Assembly (NCBI RefSeq): GCF_041146795.1
Contig: NC_135175.1
Span: 24,755,075-24,819,074, forward strand
Length of the DNA: 64,000 bases
DNA from: Maylandia zebra
Lineage: Eukaryota; Chordata; Actinopteri; Cichliformes; Cichlidae
Reading direction: 5' to 3'
The position numbers and the translations under genes were made by a program. The notes under the pieces are model-generated. The model was given only the letters and a program-made list of their open reading frames with translations. It made no database searches and had not been told where the DNA came from. Below, piece by piece: positions 24,276 through 39,545 of this stretch (positions are counted from its first letter, which is position 1; each line of letters opens with the position of its first letter).

Positions 24276-25139
24276 ATACTGGACCTGGTTTCATTTAGTT
24301 CAGGCTGTGGTTTGTTGCTGAACAATTTGGTGACTTTTGATGTGATCTCTGATATAGACATGAAGACAGTCCTTTGACATTTATGTACCTCCTGCGACAT
24401 TAATTCTGTTACTTGGTAGCTCCTGGGTACATATAAGGGTGATAAAATGTATTTATATAGCACTTTTCAAAACAAACATTATAAAAAAGCTTTACACCCA
24501 CACACAGTGCAACAAAGTACATAGTCATGTTTAAAAAAGGCAGGCATGGGAAGTGCAAAGGAAAATAAATAAATGTAAAATTATGGGTGCACTGTAAACA
24601 TAATAGAACTATGCAAGAATTAAAAGAAATGCATTTTCCATACTTAACACTCATTGGTTTTTGAGATTTTGTGCAGTACGATGCTGCAGTTTAGAGACGC
24701 TCAAAGCACAAGTGACTAATACACTTTTATGGGCTCTTTTCACACATAAACCTTATATTTCTTTGCTATCAAACCAAATCAAAGTCACCTAAGATGAATT
24801 TTAATGTATATTTACAGGAACGAATTTAGTTGTGGTGCATTGAATCGATGTGTCTGGGTTTTAACCTCCCAATGAGCTTAGATCAGTTAGGAAGAGGAGT
24901 AAATGAATGGACGGATGGATGGTAAAGTTAAAGTTCGCCCTCTAGTGGCCACATTTGGAGCAGACGAACAGTTCTGAACACTGACCTGACTGAAATAGTT
25001 TAAGTCTTGGTCCCAAACTCAACTTATTTTATTGTTTTGCATATATTAGTTTAATAACTTTTATTATTTATTATTATTATCTTTTATTTTAGTCTTTATA
25101 ACTTATTTTGAATTCGCTAAACTCTCTGTAATTGGGTTT

Positions 25140-25895
25140 AAACTACCTTACTGTACCTTGGTATTTGCTAGGAAAATATGAAATGGGTGCAGCAATTCGC
25201 TATGGCCACCTATATTATTCAACACAGCTTGAACTCAGTTAGATAAGCTTTCTTGTCTTGATTATACTTTTCTGCTTTCATATTTCCATCAATTTTGACA
25301 AATTTTTCATGTAAAATTGTCCCTTTGTCTGTGTTAATGCTGACCTGGCTGAATGGAAAGATCCATAGTATCGTATTTTGTCTCCATATAATCTTTTAAT
25401 ACAAGATATCCTTAACTACATGAGCTATCTTGTGCATGTGATGTTCTGATTGTGATTCTGTAACTGTGGCAGGTCTCTGTAAATGACTCTGTGCTTGTTA
25501 CTCTTTATTAAAAGTTACACAGACTGGTGTTGCTCTCTTTTGTTAAAACTTAAAGACACATGAGCACAAGCTGTTGTTGTTGTTTTTTTTTAAATAGTTT
25601 TTCAGCTAATAGCTTTTTGGGAACCACCTTGCTGGTGAGGAAATTCTTTTAGTGCCTAAAGATTCAGTTTGAAACTTTGAAACAAGAAAAACATTCCTCA
25701 GAAAATGTCCGGTACAAGGACTGGACTGAAAATGAGTGAAAAAGAAGCCAATGTCCAAAGAAAAAGAAGGCCCAGAGAACTATTTCTCACAACAACCTTT
25801 AAAAAACAAACAAGAAAGTCCAGCTTCACAGCAGCAAAATATAAATGAGGTTTAGAGGGGTGGCTCAAGACTTTTACACAGTACTGTATACAGCA
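25140..25895 (-). mobile_element. Tc1-related relic, copy C (internally deleted)
   Basis: It has TTCAACACAGCTTGAACTCA and TTTCCATCAATTTTGACAAA from the transposase side, then the 3' block with GTCCGGTACAAGGACTGG and GGGGTGGCTCAAGACTTTTA. It is the same family as 14455-15150 and 23030-24275. Boundaries are approximate. Confidence 0.6.
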
Positions 25896-26749
25896 TGAAA
25901 AATGTAGCTTCAAATCTACGATAAAGTCTAAGCGAGGCAATGGAAACCTGAGCTTCATCCAACTTCACCAAAATATCTAAATTTAGTATGGAAAAAAATC
26001 AGCTGCTGTTGAATGTACAGCGGTCATTAACGTCACTGCATGTTAGTCATGTACTGAAATACACAGAGGGGAACTACATGTTTGACAAAGATAACTGAGA
26101 AATGGCTAAACAGTGTCAAATAAAGGTTCATCACTCACCTCTCTCTTCCTCCTCCCCTGTGTTTACATGCCTTTAATCTTTCTTGCAATTCATCACATTC
26201 TGACTTTTGTGTGTGTGTGAAAACTAAACCGAACAAGCAAAATGTGATAGCTGGGATCTTTATCACACCTTTATTCACCAGCCACATGAACAACAACTTC
26301 ACCTCCTTCCAGAGAAGAATTTAAAGCTCCATATGAGGAATTTTGTCAAGCTAGCAGACCCAGTTGTCACTAAAGGTTGCGCACTCACTGAAATGCAGAA
26401 ATGACCCATTGTCATGTATGCTGCATCCACCTTGCCTAGAGGTAAAAAAAAAAAGCCATAAAGTGCAAAGAGCAGGGAAGCTTGCATTATTCAGACCTTT
26501 ATAGCTGTAGAAAATGTCATGCTTTTATAAAACCTATCACACAAGAAAGCTAAAGCTGCTGCAATGATTTGCAAGAATGTTACTGAGGTGCAACTTGCAC
26601 AATCCGGTTTCGGGCGCCATCTGATTGCGCCAGTCTTGTTCGTCAGACAAGAGAGTGAGCGGTCATGAATGCTCACTAGTGTTTCACTCACTATAATTAA
26701 AGAACGCTGGCATCAGTTTTGATTTTAGATCATTTAGCAGGAGTCTAAG

Positions 26750-26870
26750 GAGCTTGGAAAGAAAGCAACTGGACTTCTTTAAGTTTCGTGAAGTTGCCTC
26801 ACCCCAAGAGGCTTCCTCAGTTCTAAAACCAAAAGGTTGAGAGTCGCAGATATTTAAACTCTGGTGGGAG
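26750..26870 (+). repeat. Teleost repeat: empty-site copy (GGAAAGAAAGCAACTGG type)
   Basis: The text GAGCTTGGAAAGAAAGCAAC through GACTTCTTTAAGTTTCGTG to GGCTTCCTCAGTTCTAAAAC matches the two flanks of the DNA transposon at 39095-40170 when these are joined, so it serves as a paralogous empty site. Confidence 0.65.
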
Positions 26871-26899
26871 CCAATAAGTTTCTAGTGAAACCACTGCGA

Positions 26900-26995
26900 T
26901 GCCTCCATTAGCATCAACGCTAATGGAGATTTGCCGCGTTAATGCGGTTATGGCGTTAACGTCATTTTAATCGAGATTAATGCTGACAGCACTAT
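26900..26995 (-). repeat. MITE end (AGTGCTGTCAGCATTAATC type)
   Basis: The minus strand begins AGTGCTGTCAGCATTAATCT, then ATTAAAATGACGTTAACG and CGCATTAACGCGGCAAATCT. This is the familiar terminal sequence of a fish miniature DNA transposon; only one end is present. Confidence 0.5.
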
Positions 26996-26999
26996 TTTA

Positions 27000-27180
27000 A
27001 TTAGATAACACCAAATCCCAACAACAGTCACCTCAAGGTGCTTTATTGTAAGGTAAAGGCTGTACAATAACACAGAGAAAACCCCAGCATTCACATGTCC
27101 CCCTACGAACAAGCACTTTGGCGACAGTGGGAAGGAAAAACTCCCTTTTAACAGGAAGAAACCTTCAGCAGAACCAGGAT
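27000..27180 (-). mobile_element. L2-like 3' tail fragment
   Basis: On the minus strand it reads CAGGAAGAAACC-like and CACTGTCGCCAAAGTGCTTG text, then CCTTACAATAAAGCACCTTG and GTTGTTGGGATTTGGTGTTA. It is collinear with the tail of the L2 at 20940-21138. Confidence 0.75.
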
Positions 27181-30100
27181 GTATAAAAATCCCTCAGATA
27201 AACACACTGCCATCCTACATGGTGGTATGATTTATCTATTATTTATTTGCTTCTCGATTACTTTGTATTCATCTGTTGTCTGGGTTTGTTTGAAAATGTC
27301 CATGTGAGGAAGGATGGCTCACCTACCTGCACAGCAAATCCACCTTCAGGTTACAAATAAAGTAACCTGAACCTGCACAGGAGTTTGGGTCGTCATTTTT
27401 TCCAGTGCAAAAGAAAGAAACAACGACTAAGCCACAAAAACACTGTGGTTTAGCTCTCGCAAGCTACGTCAATAACCATCCGCTGTCACTGTTAATAATT
27501 GATGACACAATTAGCTCTCTAGCTGTCTGACACATCTGCTGTCAACTCATTGTTGACTGCTTGGCTGGCAACCTGCTCTCGCCAGCTAAGCTGCACGGAT
27601 ATCGATTTCCCGCCTCGTTCCGAATCATCCTGCTGAATGGCATCCCGGCTGCACGAGAAGAGAAACACATGCTGGATTTATCAGCGCGTCTGCTGTTGGG
27701 TTTCTCCAGTTATTTGTGTCAGCCCGTCTCTTTTTAAATCTCTTAGTGCAGTTTTATGCGTCGCGCCGATCAGACTCCATCGGTGTTTCACATCTGTGGA
27801 TTTTCCTTAGTGTAGAATACAGGATTTTTGGTTTCCTGCAAAGTGACGATGACTTTTCTGTATTATACTACGTCACACAACCCCAAGATCCGATATAAAA
27901 GAGAGAACAGAACTGCTGTTAGATCCACATTGTGGACATTTTAGACTATGTCTTCACAGCCAATGTTAAACACACCAAGTGACCTTAAATTGTACGATGG
28001 TGTGAGTAGCTTTCTGTGTTAGCTCTGCAGTAGACTGATGACCTGCCCGGAATAGGCTCCGGTCTGTGTGATCCCAAACTGGATAAATGGAAGAAGATGG
28101 ATGGATGGATAATGAACAAATTGCATTCATTAACTTTACAACCATTTACTGTGCCAGCGTTTTGAACTGAGCTAGCTGTATTAAATTTTTTTATTGATTT
28201 TCAGCATGAATCATGTAACCAAAACTGTAAAATGTAGGTAAGTGAAGTGAAGTCCAGGTAAAGGTTTATACTAAAGGAAATGCTCCAAGTTTCCATCAAA
28301 GCTTAAACTCCACACAGATGTCAACATCCCCGCCTCTGCTGAACGCGCTGCACGTGAGAGTGAGCAGATCAGAAATGAGGTAAGCCCAGAAGAGCAGGAT
28401 GTGGGTCACAAGAAGGAGACCAGTTCTCACGATTAATTCAACAGTTAGAGTAAATGAGGCGTCTGTGGCTAGCACCTGAGCCGCAGACACCTCCACTTAT
28501 ACTAGACTGTATATCTAATAGACCCAGGGCTCCCCAGCTTTAAAAACAGACTGAAATATTTGCTCAAAGACTCACAGACTCGTAAACATCGATGGCTGTT
28601 TTTTGTTGTTCGAGGCTTATGGCCGTGCGGTTGTTCTATCATTGACTTTCCGTGCGTTATTTTTGTGATCTTTTGCATGTAACCTCCCAAGGGACTGTAG
28701 GTGCAAATTAGCTTTATGCTAACTCTGATACAATAGATCAAATATAACCAGATAGATGAATAAATAAATAACCTGGCCACTGGAAGAATTGAAGAAGCAT
28801 ATTTTTTTTCACTCTGAGTACATAAAAGAGAAATCATATGAAAATATGAGAAATTTCTGGGAGGGCAGCATTGGACTGAATAAATTCATCAGGGAGGCTG
28901 GCTCTGTGACTGGCTGCACAACGGGCACTTTTGGAGATGAGGTTACTGAACAAACTGTCATCCATCATGGATAATCCTGACCACCCACTGTCCCACTTAC
29001 TGGACAGGTCACCAGAAAGCACCTTGGCTAACAGATACGAGGACAGATAGAGGAAAGCTTTCATACCTCATGCAGTAACTCTATAATGCGACACAGAGTC
29101 ATCTTGTATGTCAGCCCTGCACTCTCACAACATGTGAACACACATTATGATTCCTTACTGCACTGTCCACTACGCTTCACACTGTTTTATAGAGAGCCAC
29201 TTAATGCCATCTAATGTTTGCTATTCTATTTTTTTTTTTTGTTGCTATATTTATTAAGCTATTAAGATCAGGTAACACCGTCTAAGGTCGTACCTTTAAA
29301 ACGCGTGGGGATTGGGCTTGTGGACATCTCTTCCACGGTCTCCACACTGTAAAGACACCAGTGACTCTTGTAAAAAGCAGCTGAAGACATTTTTTATAGA
29401 CAAGCGTTTAATTAAATTGTTGTTTAAGTAGCATTTTGCTTTACACTGTTGTGATATCTTTTATTTGTTGTTTTATTGGGGAGAACTTTGTGATTTTTTT
29501 CTAAAGGAGTACAACTTCTGTGCTGTTGCAGTGTATTTCCTGGCTTAAGGTGACCTCTATAAATTCTGCTTGATGTTTGCTCACAGATAATAGATACTAG
29601 TAAACACAATTCAGGATCTAAAGGCAGTGATTCCCCAGATATTAGCCATTATATTGCAGAGATGATACCCCAAGAAACCAACATTTATACAAAGACAGAT
29701 GCACAAAAGAACCCATATTTATACCACATCTAAAGTGCTTACCTGAGAATTTAGGTTTGGATTTATGTAACATCTGTGAAGTGAGGTGACAAACTATTAC
29801 AGCATAAATCATGCAAGCATTCAGGCCCACATCCACACCTATGGCCAGTCACCATAATGTGCATGTGTTTGGTCTGTGTGAGCAAGCTGGAGACAAACGG
29901 TGCAGGCACAGGGATGATGATGAGCTGTTAGCACTTCATCTGCAGTGTTATGGCTCCATTTCCTTAAGTTTAGTTTCTTTGTAACGTAGAAAAACTGAGA
30001 TGCATTATTGTCCTTAAGCCACTTAAGGTTATAGTCACCAGTTTGACCAGTTTAGTCCACTTAAGCTCAAAATGGGCGGATGTTGTTTACATTACATCTA

Positions 30101-30730
30101 TTTTGTTTTATGGTGACATTACAATAACTTATTAGTTTTTTATACTAAAAATAGGCAGATTTCTTAGTATTAAAGTAATAGTATGAGATGTTAAGGCTAA
30201 AAAATACTCCAGATTCAGATTAACATAACCACCTCACTTTCAGAAAACTAGGCCTGGACCTGGCAGACCTGCCATCCTCAAATTCAGACTCTTTTTGGGG
30301 AAAAGCGATTTTTTTATATCAACCTTTTGCAGCTGGAGATGATGAAGAAGTAGTTTATTAGTTTTTATGTGTTTCTTTGTATACTTTGATTGAGTTTAAA
30401 AATGAGTTACTGCTAGCTTAATTCACATGGTGTCAATAAAAGCCCCTGGTCATGTTACTGTTGGTAGGATTTTGATGCGATATCAATGAGAAAGCATTAA
30501 GCGGCATTGCTGTAAGCGTAGTATTTATTGGTATAATAAACAAGAACCGTCAGGCATTGTTTTTGTATTTAAGGTAGCAGAGTGGTAGTACGACCGTAAA
30601 TGACTTGAAGTGTTGGAGTAAGCTATAGCTAAGAGCCTCACTGTAATTTCCCCTAGGCAGACAACCTTTTCGGTTATTTGAAACACGTAACGCTTGTGTT
30701 GCAGGTTCTTGCCAGTTGTGCTAGTTTGAA

Positions 30731-30800
30731 GGGATTCAGGTGTAGCTCAGAAGGTAGAGCAGGTCATCTACTAATGGGAAGGATAGTGGTTGGTGGTTTT
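30731..30800 (+). repeat. tRNA-like SINE head (A-box), decayed
   Basis: GTGTAGCTCAGAAGGTAGAG is an A-box-like start, followed by CATCTACTAATGGGAAGG in the anticodon-loop position. The expected B-box GGTTCGATTCC has decayed to GGTTGGTGGTTTTG. This is read as a SINE remnant, not a functional tRNA gene. Confidence 0.5.
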
Positions 30801-33359
30801 GTGTGAATGTTAGAGATGCAGTAGTTAGGCATAGAAAAAAGTTGCATAGATGGAATTAAGGTAGAGCAGAAAAACGCTATTTAAGAATCGGTCTATTTAC
30901 CATTTTAGTTATGTGTCTGATTTAAGCGTTTAATATTTAAACCTGATATTCAGGTTTAGAAAAGGATATTTAAAAAAGAATGACATAAGGTGAATTTAAA
31001 CATTTTCAATTGAACATGACCTTCTGCATAATCTTCGTTTGTGTTTAAGCTGAACTTAATCATGTCCTCTTAAAGCAATGGGACTACCTGCGTTGGCTTT
31101 TTTTTTTTAAACATATAATTATAATTAATTGTATTTTACTTTTAAGATTTAAACAGCTGAGTTTGTGAGTTGCCATTTCATTTTTTAGAGTAGACAATGA
31201 AAAATTGTGCATATCTCTAAAAACTCATGTCAGATGTTTGAGTCTGTTTATCAGTTTACCAAAGCCAAACTAGATTGGATTCTCTGCCCTCGATCCTCTG
31301 CAGGTTATTCCATGTCAGTCAGAGTCCATGGAGGAAGTTTAACCAGAAAGAAAACACACACACGCACACACACACAATCAAAACCTCTCCTGAGCTTTCA
31401 CTTATCACAGGAAACCATTCCAGCCGCTCTCAAAGCTTCCCTCTGTGTCTCCATGCAGGCGCTCTCAAACACGGTAACACAAGAAACATCCGGAGCCGAT
31501 AAACGCCACGACCATAACGCCTGAACCTGGTGGTTATGATCGCTATCCTCCACAAGCATCCCACAGCGGGGAAAGGAGAGGCGTGAGAGAACGGATGAAG
31601 GAATGAGTATGAAGGGAAGGACGGAGGGTGTAGTTTCAACTTGGGGATTTTCTTTGCTTTCCCCCTCCTCTTGTCTCCTTTGTCTTTGCTTATGTGGTTT
31701 CTTATACATTATTTAATGAAAAAGGAAAAAGTATACTCGTGTAAGTGATGCTGCGGGGTTATCTATTCATTTAAATGTAAGGCCTCACAGTGACACAGCG
31801 TCCATGGCGAAGTGTTTAATTAGTTAAGTGTAACTTAGATCAAAACGAAACGCTCAGAATTCAGTCCAGACGTTTCAGCTCCACGGCCCCGACTGATTTC
31901 AAACAAACTGAAAATAATTTGTTATGAAGGGGAAAAAGCTGCAGTGATGATGTCACTAAACACATAATCACAGATCGTTTTCATTAAAGAGGTCTTTTAT
32001 GTTATAACCAACAGGACTCTGTTATATAAGAAGTGTTTAAAAAAGAGTAAAAGGGCCGTTTGCAGCAGTAACACACTCAGAGCTGCTGTCCTGGATTGAT
32101 AAAAGTGTGTTTTTAAAAAGTGCAAATTGCACCATGTAATTCAATTTAAATGATTGTATTTTCAAGCACAAAACTCCTTCACCGTTTATGCTTTTGTCGT
32201 TTCCTATAATTGCTGCTTGTGTCCACAGCCTCGTGTTTTAAAATGCTTCTTAATGTCTGTCATGCGTAATGAAATACACACTCTGCTTGAGTCCAACTCA
32301 TTGCTTTAGCAATTTGTTTAGCAGGATGTCTGACAACAGTAAGAGAGAAAGAGGGTGGAAAAGCCTACTGAGCATTTTTAACCAATTAACTTTGTCAGAA
32401 TGGCAGGAGCTGGTTAAATTAAATATCAAATTGCAACCGACTTCGTCAAACACAGTGCATTGCTAATTAAATGTGCCATTTACTGCTTCTCCACGACTCT
32501 ATTTTTTAATGAAGTGACCCACTAACCCCAATAAAGATCTGCACCAACCCACTGAATTGGGCTATTTTGTCCCTGACCCTTTTATAGTTTAACTCACTCG
32601 ACCCTGTTTTTTTCCCTTTCAATTCATAAAAAAAATAATCTTTGTTCACGCATGATTGCAGGATTTGTGAGGTTTGTGGTCACCTGTCTCAATCTGTAAC
32701 CTTCCACCCACCTAGCTGCTGTCTGCTCCTGCAACGCTTCAAACAGCAGAGGGCGCTCTAAGCCCGTTAATCTCCATCGACAGCTCCTGTTACAACGGGA
32801 TAGATCCATCCATCTGATTCCTTTAATTGCTTCCTTCCTGTTGTTAATTGGTGCCAATCTGTCCAAACTCAGCGCTGCATTACGCAGTCTGCAGGATTTG
32901 TATTGGACATTTTCTCTGTGAGTCTGTGTGTATTAACTCGAACTCCAAGATTTTAATTCTTCACCGAGTCCATGTTGTAATCAGCTGTTTGAACCGGTTC
33001 AGAGCTGTCAGTGTCTGCAGCTCCTGCTGCACCTGTGAGCTTTTATTGCGAAATCAAAAGGCACAAACTGCGCAAAAGTACGCGGCACTTGCCTCATTTT
33101 TACACATTATTGCACATTTACAGTTTAAAAAAGGATTCCTGCTGTTATGTATTGTTTTGTTTTTTAAACAATATAATATAGTGTAAGGCCGTAATCCGGA
33201 TCTGTGGAGTGATTATTTAGGGATTGCCGTGTGTGCGCTATGACGCTCAGTGTTTGCGTATATTTCTGGCGCAGTAGTAGTAAAATAACTCAGCCCAATT
33301 ATCTGCCACTACTACATGCATTAGTATTTTCTCTATGCAGTCAATGAAAGCACTACTCT

Positions 33360-33887
33360 ACTCCACTCTGACCCCTCCCACTTGCAAAAAAAAAATAGAC
33401 CCATCTCAGAGAAAGAGGGCAGAAAATATGCAAAGATGCATCCACGGCGTACTTTGGACGCACGCGATTTTTACTTGACGCAAACGGCTGAATAATTGCG
33501 CTGATGGGCAGAGGCTGATATCGGGGGTGCTGTGTGTTGTGTTGTAGTAGGAACGCTCTCGCGGATGGATACAGACAGAGAGAGTGCGAGATGCGGTTTA
33601 CTTTATCGCGCGGTGCTCAACTCTCAGCTGCGATTCTGACTGTGCTGATGACAGAGTGCGCGTCGCTCTTGCCGGCTCGCCTCTGCAGCCTTTTAACTTC
33701 ACATGCATGCTTCACCCGCAGGCTGACAGACAGCCGCCGTACCGCCTCTGTGGAAGGATTTACTGTCACTGCCGCACTGGAATAACTTTGCTGCTCCCTC
33801 GTTTTTTTACATTTTCCTCCTCTTTTTGCGCCACTCGGCTCGCTTTTTTTTGCTCCCGTCTTTCGCCTACAGTTGAAAATCTGAAAG
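33360..33887 (+). promoter_or_regulatory. myc: myc promoter and non-coding first exon (5' limit unknown)
   Basis: The 3' boundary is supported by a strong splice donor: CTGAAAG then GTAAGG, exon end at 33887. Upstream sequence is CpG-rich from about 33430. I saw no canonical TATA box or the P1/P2 layout of mammalian MYC, so the start site is not placed. In the reading frame of the MYC ATG, a TGA at 33874-33876 lies just before the splice; a long upstream extension is therefore excluded. Confidence 0.6.
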
Positions 33888-35924
<2,037 letters not shown>

Positions 35925-36440
35925 ACTTTGAATCATAAACTTTTTTTTAATTTTTTTCTCAAAATAAAAGTTCATTACTTGGGGGTTGGGGGGGGTTGGG
36001 TGTGTACAGTTGTTGCTGCATGCAGATGCAAAATGGATTAAGTTGTTTTGGAATCTGGTTTGATTACAATGTAAGAAGAAAAAAACTGCCTCATCTGATG
36101 AAGATATTTAAAAGTTTTATTTTATTAATAAAATGTTTAAAAATGTGGCTCACACTGTTGAAAGCCTGAACTTAAAATATGGATTTTTATGTTGTTGTTT
36201 TTTTCTTGTTTTTTTTTTTTGTTTTTTTTTGTACATAATTAATATTTCCTAAGAAAATGTATTTTTGGATTGCGATTGTCTGGATGTTCAGACCCACTGT
36301 TTTTGTTTTTTTCATTATGTTCATAGATTCTTTTTCAAATATAAAACAAAAACCTGTTTCTTGAGCTTGTCTCTCATTCTTCACCACCATGACTAGCCAC
36401 TCAGTCACACCTGAGTAGGGGGCGTCCACATGAATACATT
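35925..36440 (+). other. myc: myc 3' UTR with alternative polyadenylation signals
   Basis: AATAAA occurs at 35963-35968, only 39 bp after the stop, and again at 36127-36132. T-rich stretches at about 36199-36230 follow. Either or both signals may be used; the real 3' end is not determined. Confidence 0.6.
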
Positions 36441-37059
36441 AGAAAGTGAGTGGTTGGGTAGAAAACTTATCTGAGCGTTATAAAACTTTGAGTCACTCCT
36501 CTTCCTCTGACTGATGGAAGGTAAGGGTCAAAACCTAAATAAGAGTACACGCTGTGTAAAAGTCCTGCTGCAGTGAATTTTAAGTGAAATCTGCATAAAT
36601 GGTTTAAAAAAAAAAAAAAAAAAACGTTGATCACGTGTTTTGTGCAGAAAAGAGGGAATTCCTCTTCATACTTAGAAGAAGCCACCTCAGCTCCTTAATA
36701 CGAGTCCTGGATGCTTGTGGAAGTGCACAGAAAGGTGGGAAGCTGCATGTCATGTTTAAACGCAGGTATAGTGAAGCTGTCTTTTAGATGAGGGCTGGTG
36801 CATTAAACAGCGCATCTGCGATCACATTTCTTAAAGTAGCACACTAATAAAAGTGTAGCACGGGAACTCGAAAGCTCGTTTATAATCTAAAACCACAGAT
36901 AATTAATATATAGATATAAATATACGTTATATCTTTGTATTTAAATGTAATATGAACTGTCTACGTTGGAATAAATGAATAACGAGGTGAAATTTATCTA
37001 GTTAGACCGTGGTAAAACCCCACCTGTTCCACTGTTGTCTCGAGCGGCTTTCCAGACTC

Positions 37060-37239
37060 GACGTGACGTCACACACGCCGTATCCCGAGCGCTCCCCCCC
37101 CCCCCCTCCACCTCTGAGCGCGTGGTCCTGGTCGCGAGCACATGGAAGTGAGGTTTGAGATTTGTATCTGAGAGACGCGCGAGCGACTGTCGGGAAAACG
37201 GAATATAAAGTGAATTAAAGAAGCAGCCCGAGCAGCCCG
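37060..37239 (+). ncRNA. Candidate promoter plus first exon of a transcript downstream of myc
   Basis: A CpG-rich island in AT-rich DNA has a palindromic CRE (TGACGTCA, 37064-37071), a C-run at about 37086-37099, then GAGCGCGTGGTCCTGGTCGC and other CpG-rich text up to a good donor, CAGCCCG then GTAAGAGC, at 37239/37240. There is no long ORF. Its place about 1.3 kb after the myc stop recalls PVT1 beside mammalian MYC, but I see no sequence proof of orthology. It could also be a 5' UTR exon of a coding gene to the right, or an unmarked CpG island. Exon start is not defined. Confidence 0.4.
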
Positions 37240-39009
37240 GTAAGAGCTCCCCGCGCCCTGCGTCCATCTCTGCTTTTATATATTAAATGCTTATTGTTAT
37301 TTTTTGAATTTAGGTGTGATAATAGAAGAAAGTAAATGTCATTCATGGTTCAGCCTGTCTTGTGAAAACTTAATTTAAAGGCGAACGGGATTTCTGGAGG
37401 TTTTAATTTGCTATTAATGGGACAAAAACAAAAACTATTGTTCTCTGCACAAGTGTTATTTTCGTCTGGTTTTTCTATTATCTGTCCAACTCCTGCAGTT
37501 TTGGGGCTGTGGGATGTTTGAAGCACGTGTTCTGTGAGTCTATTGTTGTTTCAGGTGACCACACTGATCACATGCTTTGTTTACCTTGTTTGCTTCAGCT
37601 CAGGTTTTGTACTTGTGAGCCTTTATTCTCCATGGAGTGCTTGCTTCCTGCGTGGCTTTATGTTTGCTGTCAGTTTGATGGTACAGTTGTTATGAAGGAC
37701 AACAAAAGGCGTCTGTGATTGCTTCATGTATATAGGCGTGGGGGGTCCTGGATTTAGGGGCTGTTTTGTGCATCAAGTGGAGAAGTTTCTGAGCCGTATT
37801 GTTTATGTTCCTGTTTGTGACTGCACATAAAGGCAGTTTTAGGCTGTGATGGTGGAGCAGCATGTCTGAGGCATGAGGTGCAGCCACGCTGAGACATAGG
37901 GAGGACCACAAAAGATGGGATTAGTGTGGATTCATTGTGTGGGCTTTCCTGAGTGGGCAGGGCTGTGTGTTGGGGTGTTGAAGATCTCATGCACTCACCC
38001 TGCTGCTGTCCAGAAAAACACCACATCCCTGTTAGAATAAAGGTCCTCGTATAATTTCTGTGTGTTATGCTTTGGGAATCGGCGCCCATGGCGTGGTTTT
38101 GGTGTGAAACGGGGTAAAAGTAGGCTAGATTTCATGAGTATTTGTCCTGCCTTGGTTAAAAATAACGGCCATTTTAAGCCACGTTCCTGTGGCTGTATTT
38201 CAGCGTGCAGTTCGAATCTGCCACACGCACAGACGTTGAGGTTTAGCCCAGTTTTATTAAAACCCTGATGCCTTTTCACCTGCGTATCACAAAAATGATG
38301 CCTAGTGGGTGTGTGAGGATTCAAATGGCTCACAGTGTTTAAACTGGATCACACAGATGTGGTGTTTCAGAAATTTCACAACACTGCTGGCTTAACTCTG
38401 CAACAGTCTATCCTTGAGTTAAAGAATATGACTCTTAAACGTTTGTAATAAGGCTACACTTGTCTTAAAGGACACCTGTTGCACTCATTTTCATTCTTTG
38501 GAGTCACAAAGAGTCACTTTTTATTTTCAGTTCAGAAAAACCCTTGTCTATCTCCTATTAGCCCTTTACAAGCTCATCACTGAACGCTCCATCTGAAACA
38601 AACTCCTTAAAATCCAACAGTTTTCTGATTGGCCAACTTAGGGGCTGCCTACCGAGGGGCTGCTGCCTGAACTTTCTGACTGTCCTCTATCTGTAGAAAT
38701 CCATTATTTAAAGCACTACTGAGATTTTATTTTCCTTTAAAATACAACACAGTAGGTTTAACAGGAAAAAAAGGCCTTCCTTAACTCAGTTTCATCACAA
38801 AGTCTTGTATTCTCTAACCTGCCTAATAATGATAAAGATTGTGAAGTTATAGTGTAATAAAGCTCAGAGAGTACTAATGTTTAAGAATAGATAGTAATAA
38901 AGTAGTGGGAGTAAAAAAAACCAAACATTAGCATTTATGTTTCGAATAGTCAACCAATCATTCATACCTGGGTGGGAGTGGGCTGTATATAATAAGCCAC
39001 ACCGGTTCA

Positions 39010-39094
39010 GCTGCTTGTGTCTGTCTGGGTTCTCAGCCATCCAAGTCATGGTAATCCAAGCAACATGGAAAGAAAAGTGGTGGGACTTGTTTAA
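39010..39094 (+). repeat. Left half of teleost repeat split by a DNA transposon
   Basis: TCTGGGTTCTCAGCCATCC, GGTAATCCAAG and GGAAAGAAAAGTGGTGGGAC match the other copies (26750-26870, and 40450-40625 in reverse) up to the TTAA at the insertion point. The right half resumes at 40171. Confidence 0.65.
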
Positions 39095-39279
39095 AGCCCC
39101 TTTTCTATTAGAACCTACTCAGATTGACTTGCTACAGTGTCAATGGAAAATTGTACTTAGTAGTCAGTATAATCTTTTAATGATATAAGTTTGCATATGG
39201 TAGAATACTGCATGTAATCACTTGTGTTTAGAAGTATATAGTTGGTGGCATATTGAAAGAATGTCTCATCCTAGGAGGT

Positions 39280-39486
39280 CTGTAACATTCCAGGGTGTTC
39301 TGGCGTTCACCCCCACATCCTAGGAGCATGGAAAAGGTCGTACCTTGTCTTATTGTTTTACGGTAGGATTAACGTAGCTATGTCAGTTTTAGTCTAAGTG
39401 CTTTTTTACATATAGATGAACTGTTGGATTTTCCAGACCAGCAGGTTAAGGGAAGTCGTTTATGGGGTCACACTCTGACACACTCT

Positions 39487-39545
<59 letters not shown>

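Larger units (their letters stand above)
19030..33350. other. Intergenic interval between ankh and myc (divergent genes)
   Basis: No host coding exon is supported in these 14 kb. The DNA is AT-rich and carries L2, another LINE, three Tc1-family pieces (two here, one in ankh), MITE scraps, a tRNA-like SINE head and simple repeats, listed separately. Weaker repeat traces are at 19615-19720 (GGGGTGTGAAACTT type), 22607-22680 (AGGCCTGGACTGAGAC type), 24430-24510, 24900-24960 and 28025-28115 (a GGATGGATGGAT tail). About 28900-30700 and 31000-33300 look largely unique and featureless to me. Confidence 0.6.

Noticed and set aside
30731..30800. tRNA gene
   Set aside because: Only the A-box is recognisable; the B-box and acceptor stem are degraded, so it is better read as a SINE head.
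36632..36637. CACGTG E-box downstream of myc as an autoregulatory site
   Set aside because: A single 6-bp palindrome is expected by chance at this scale; another occurs at 37524-37529. No clustering supports function.
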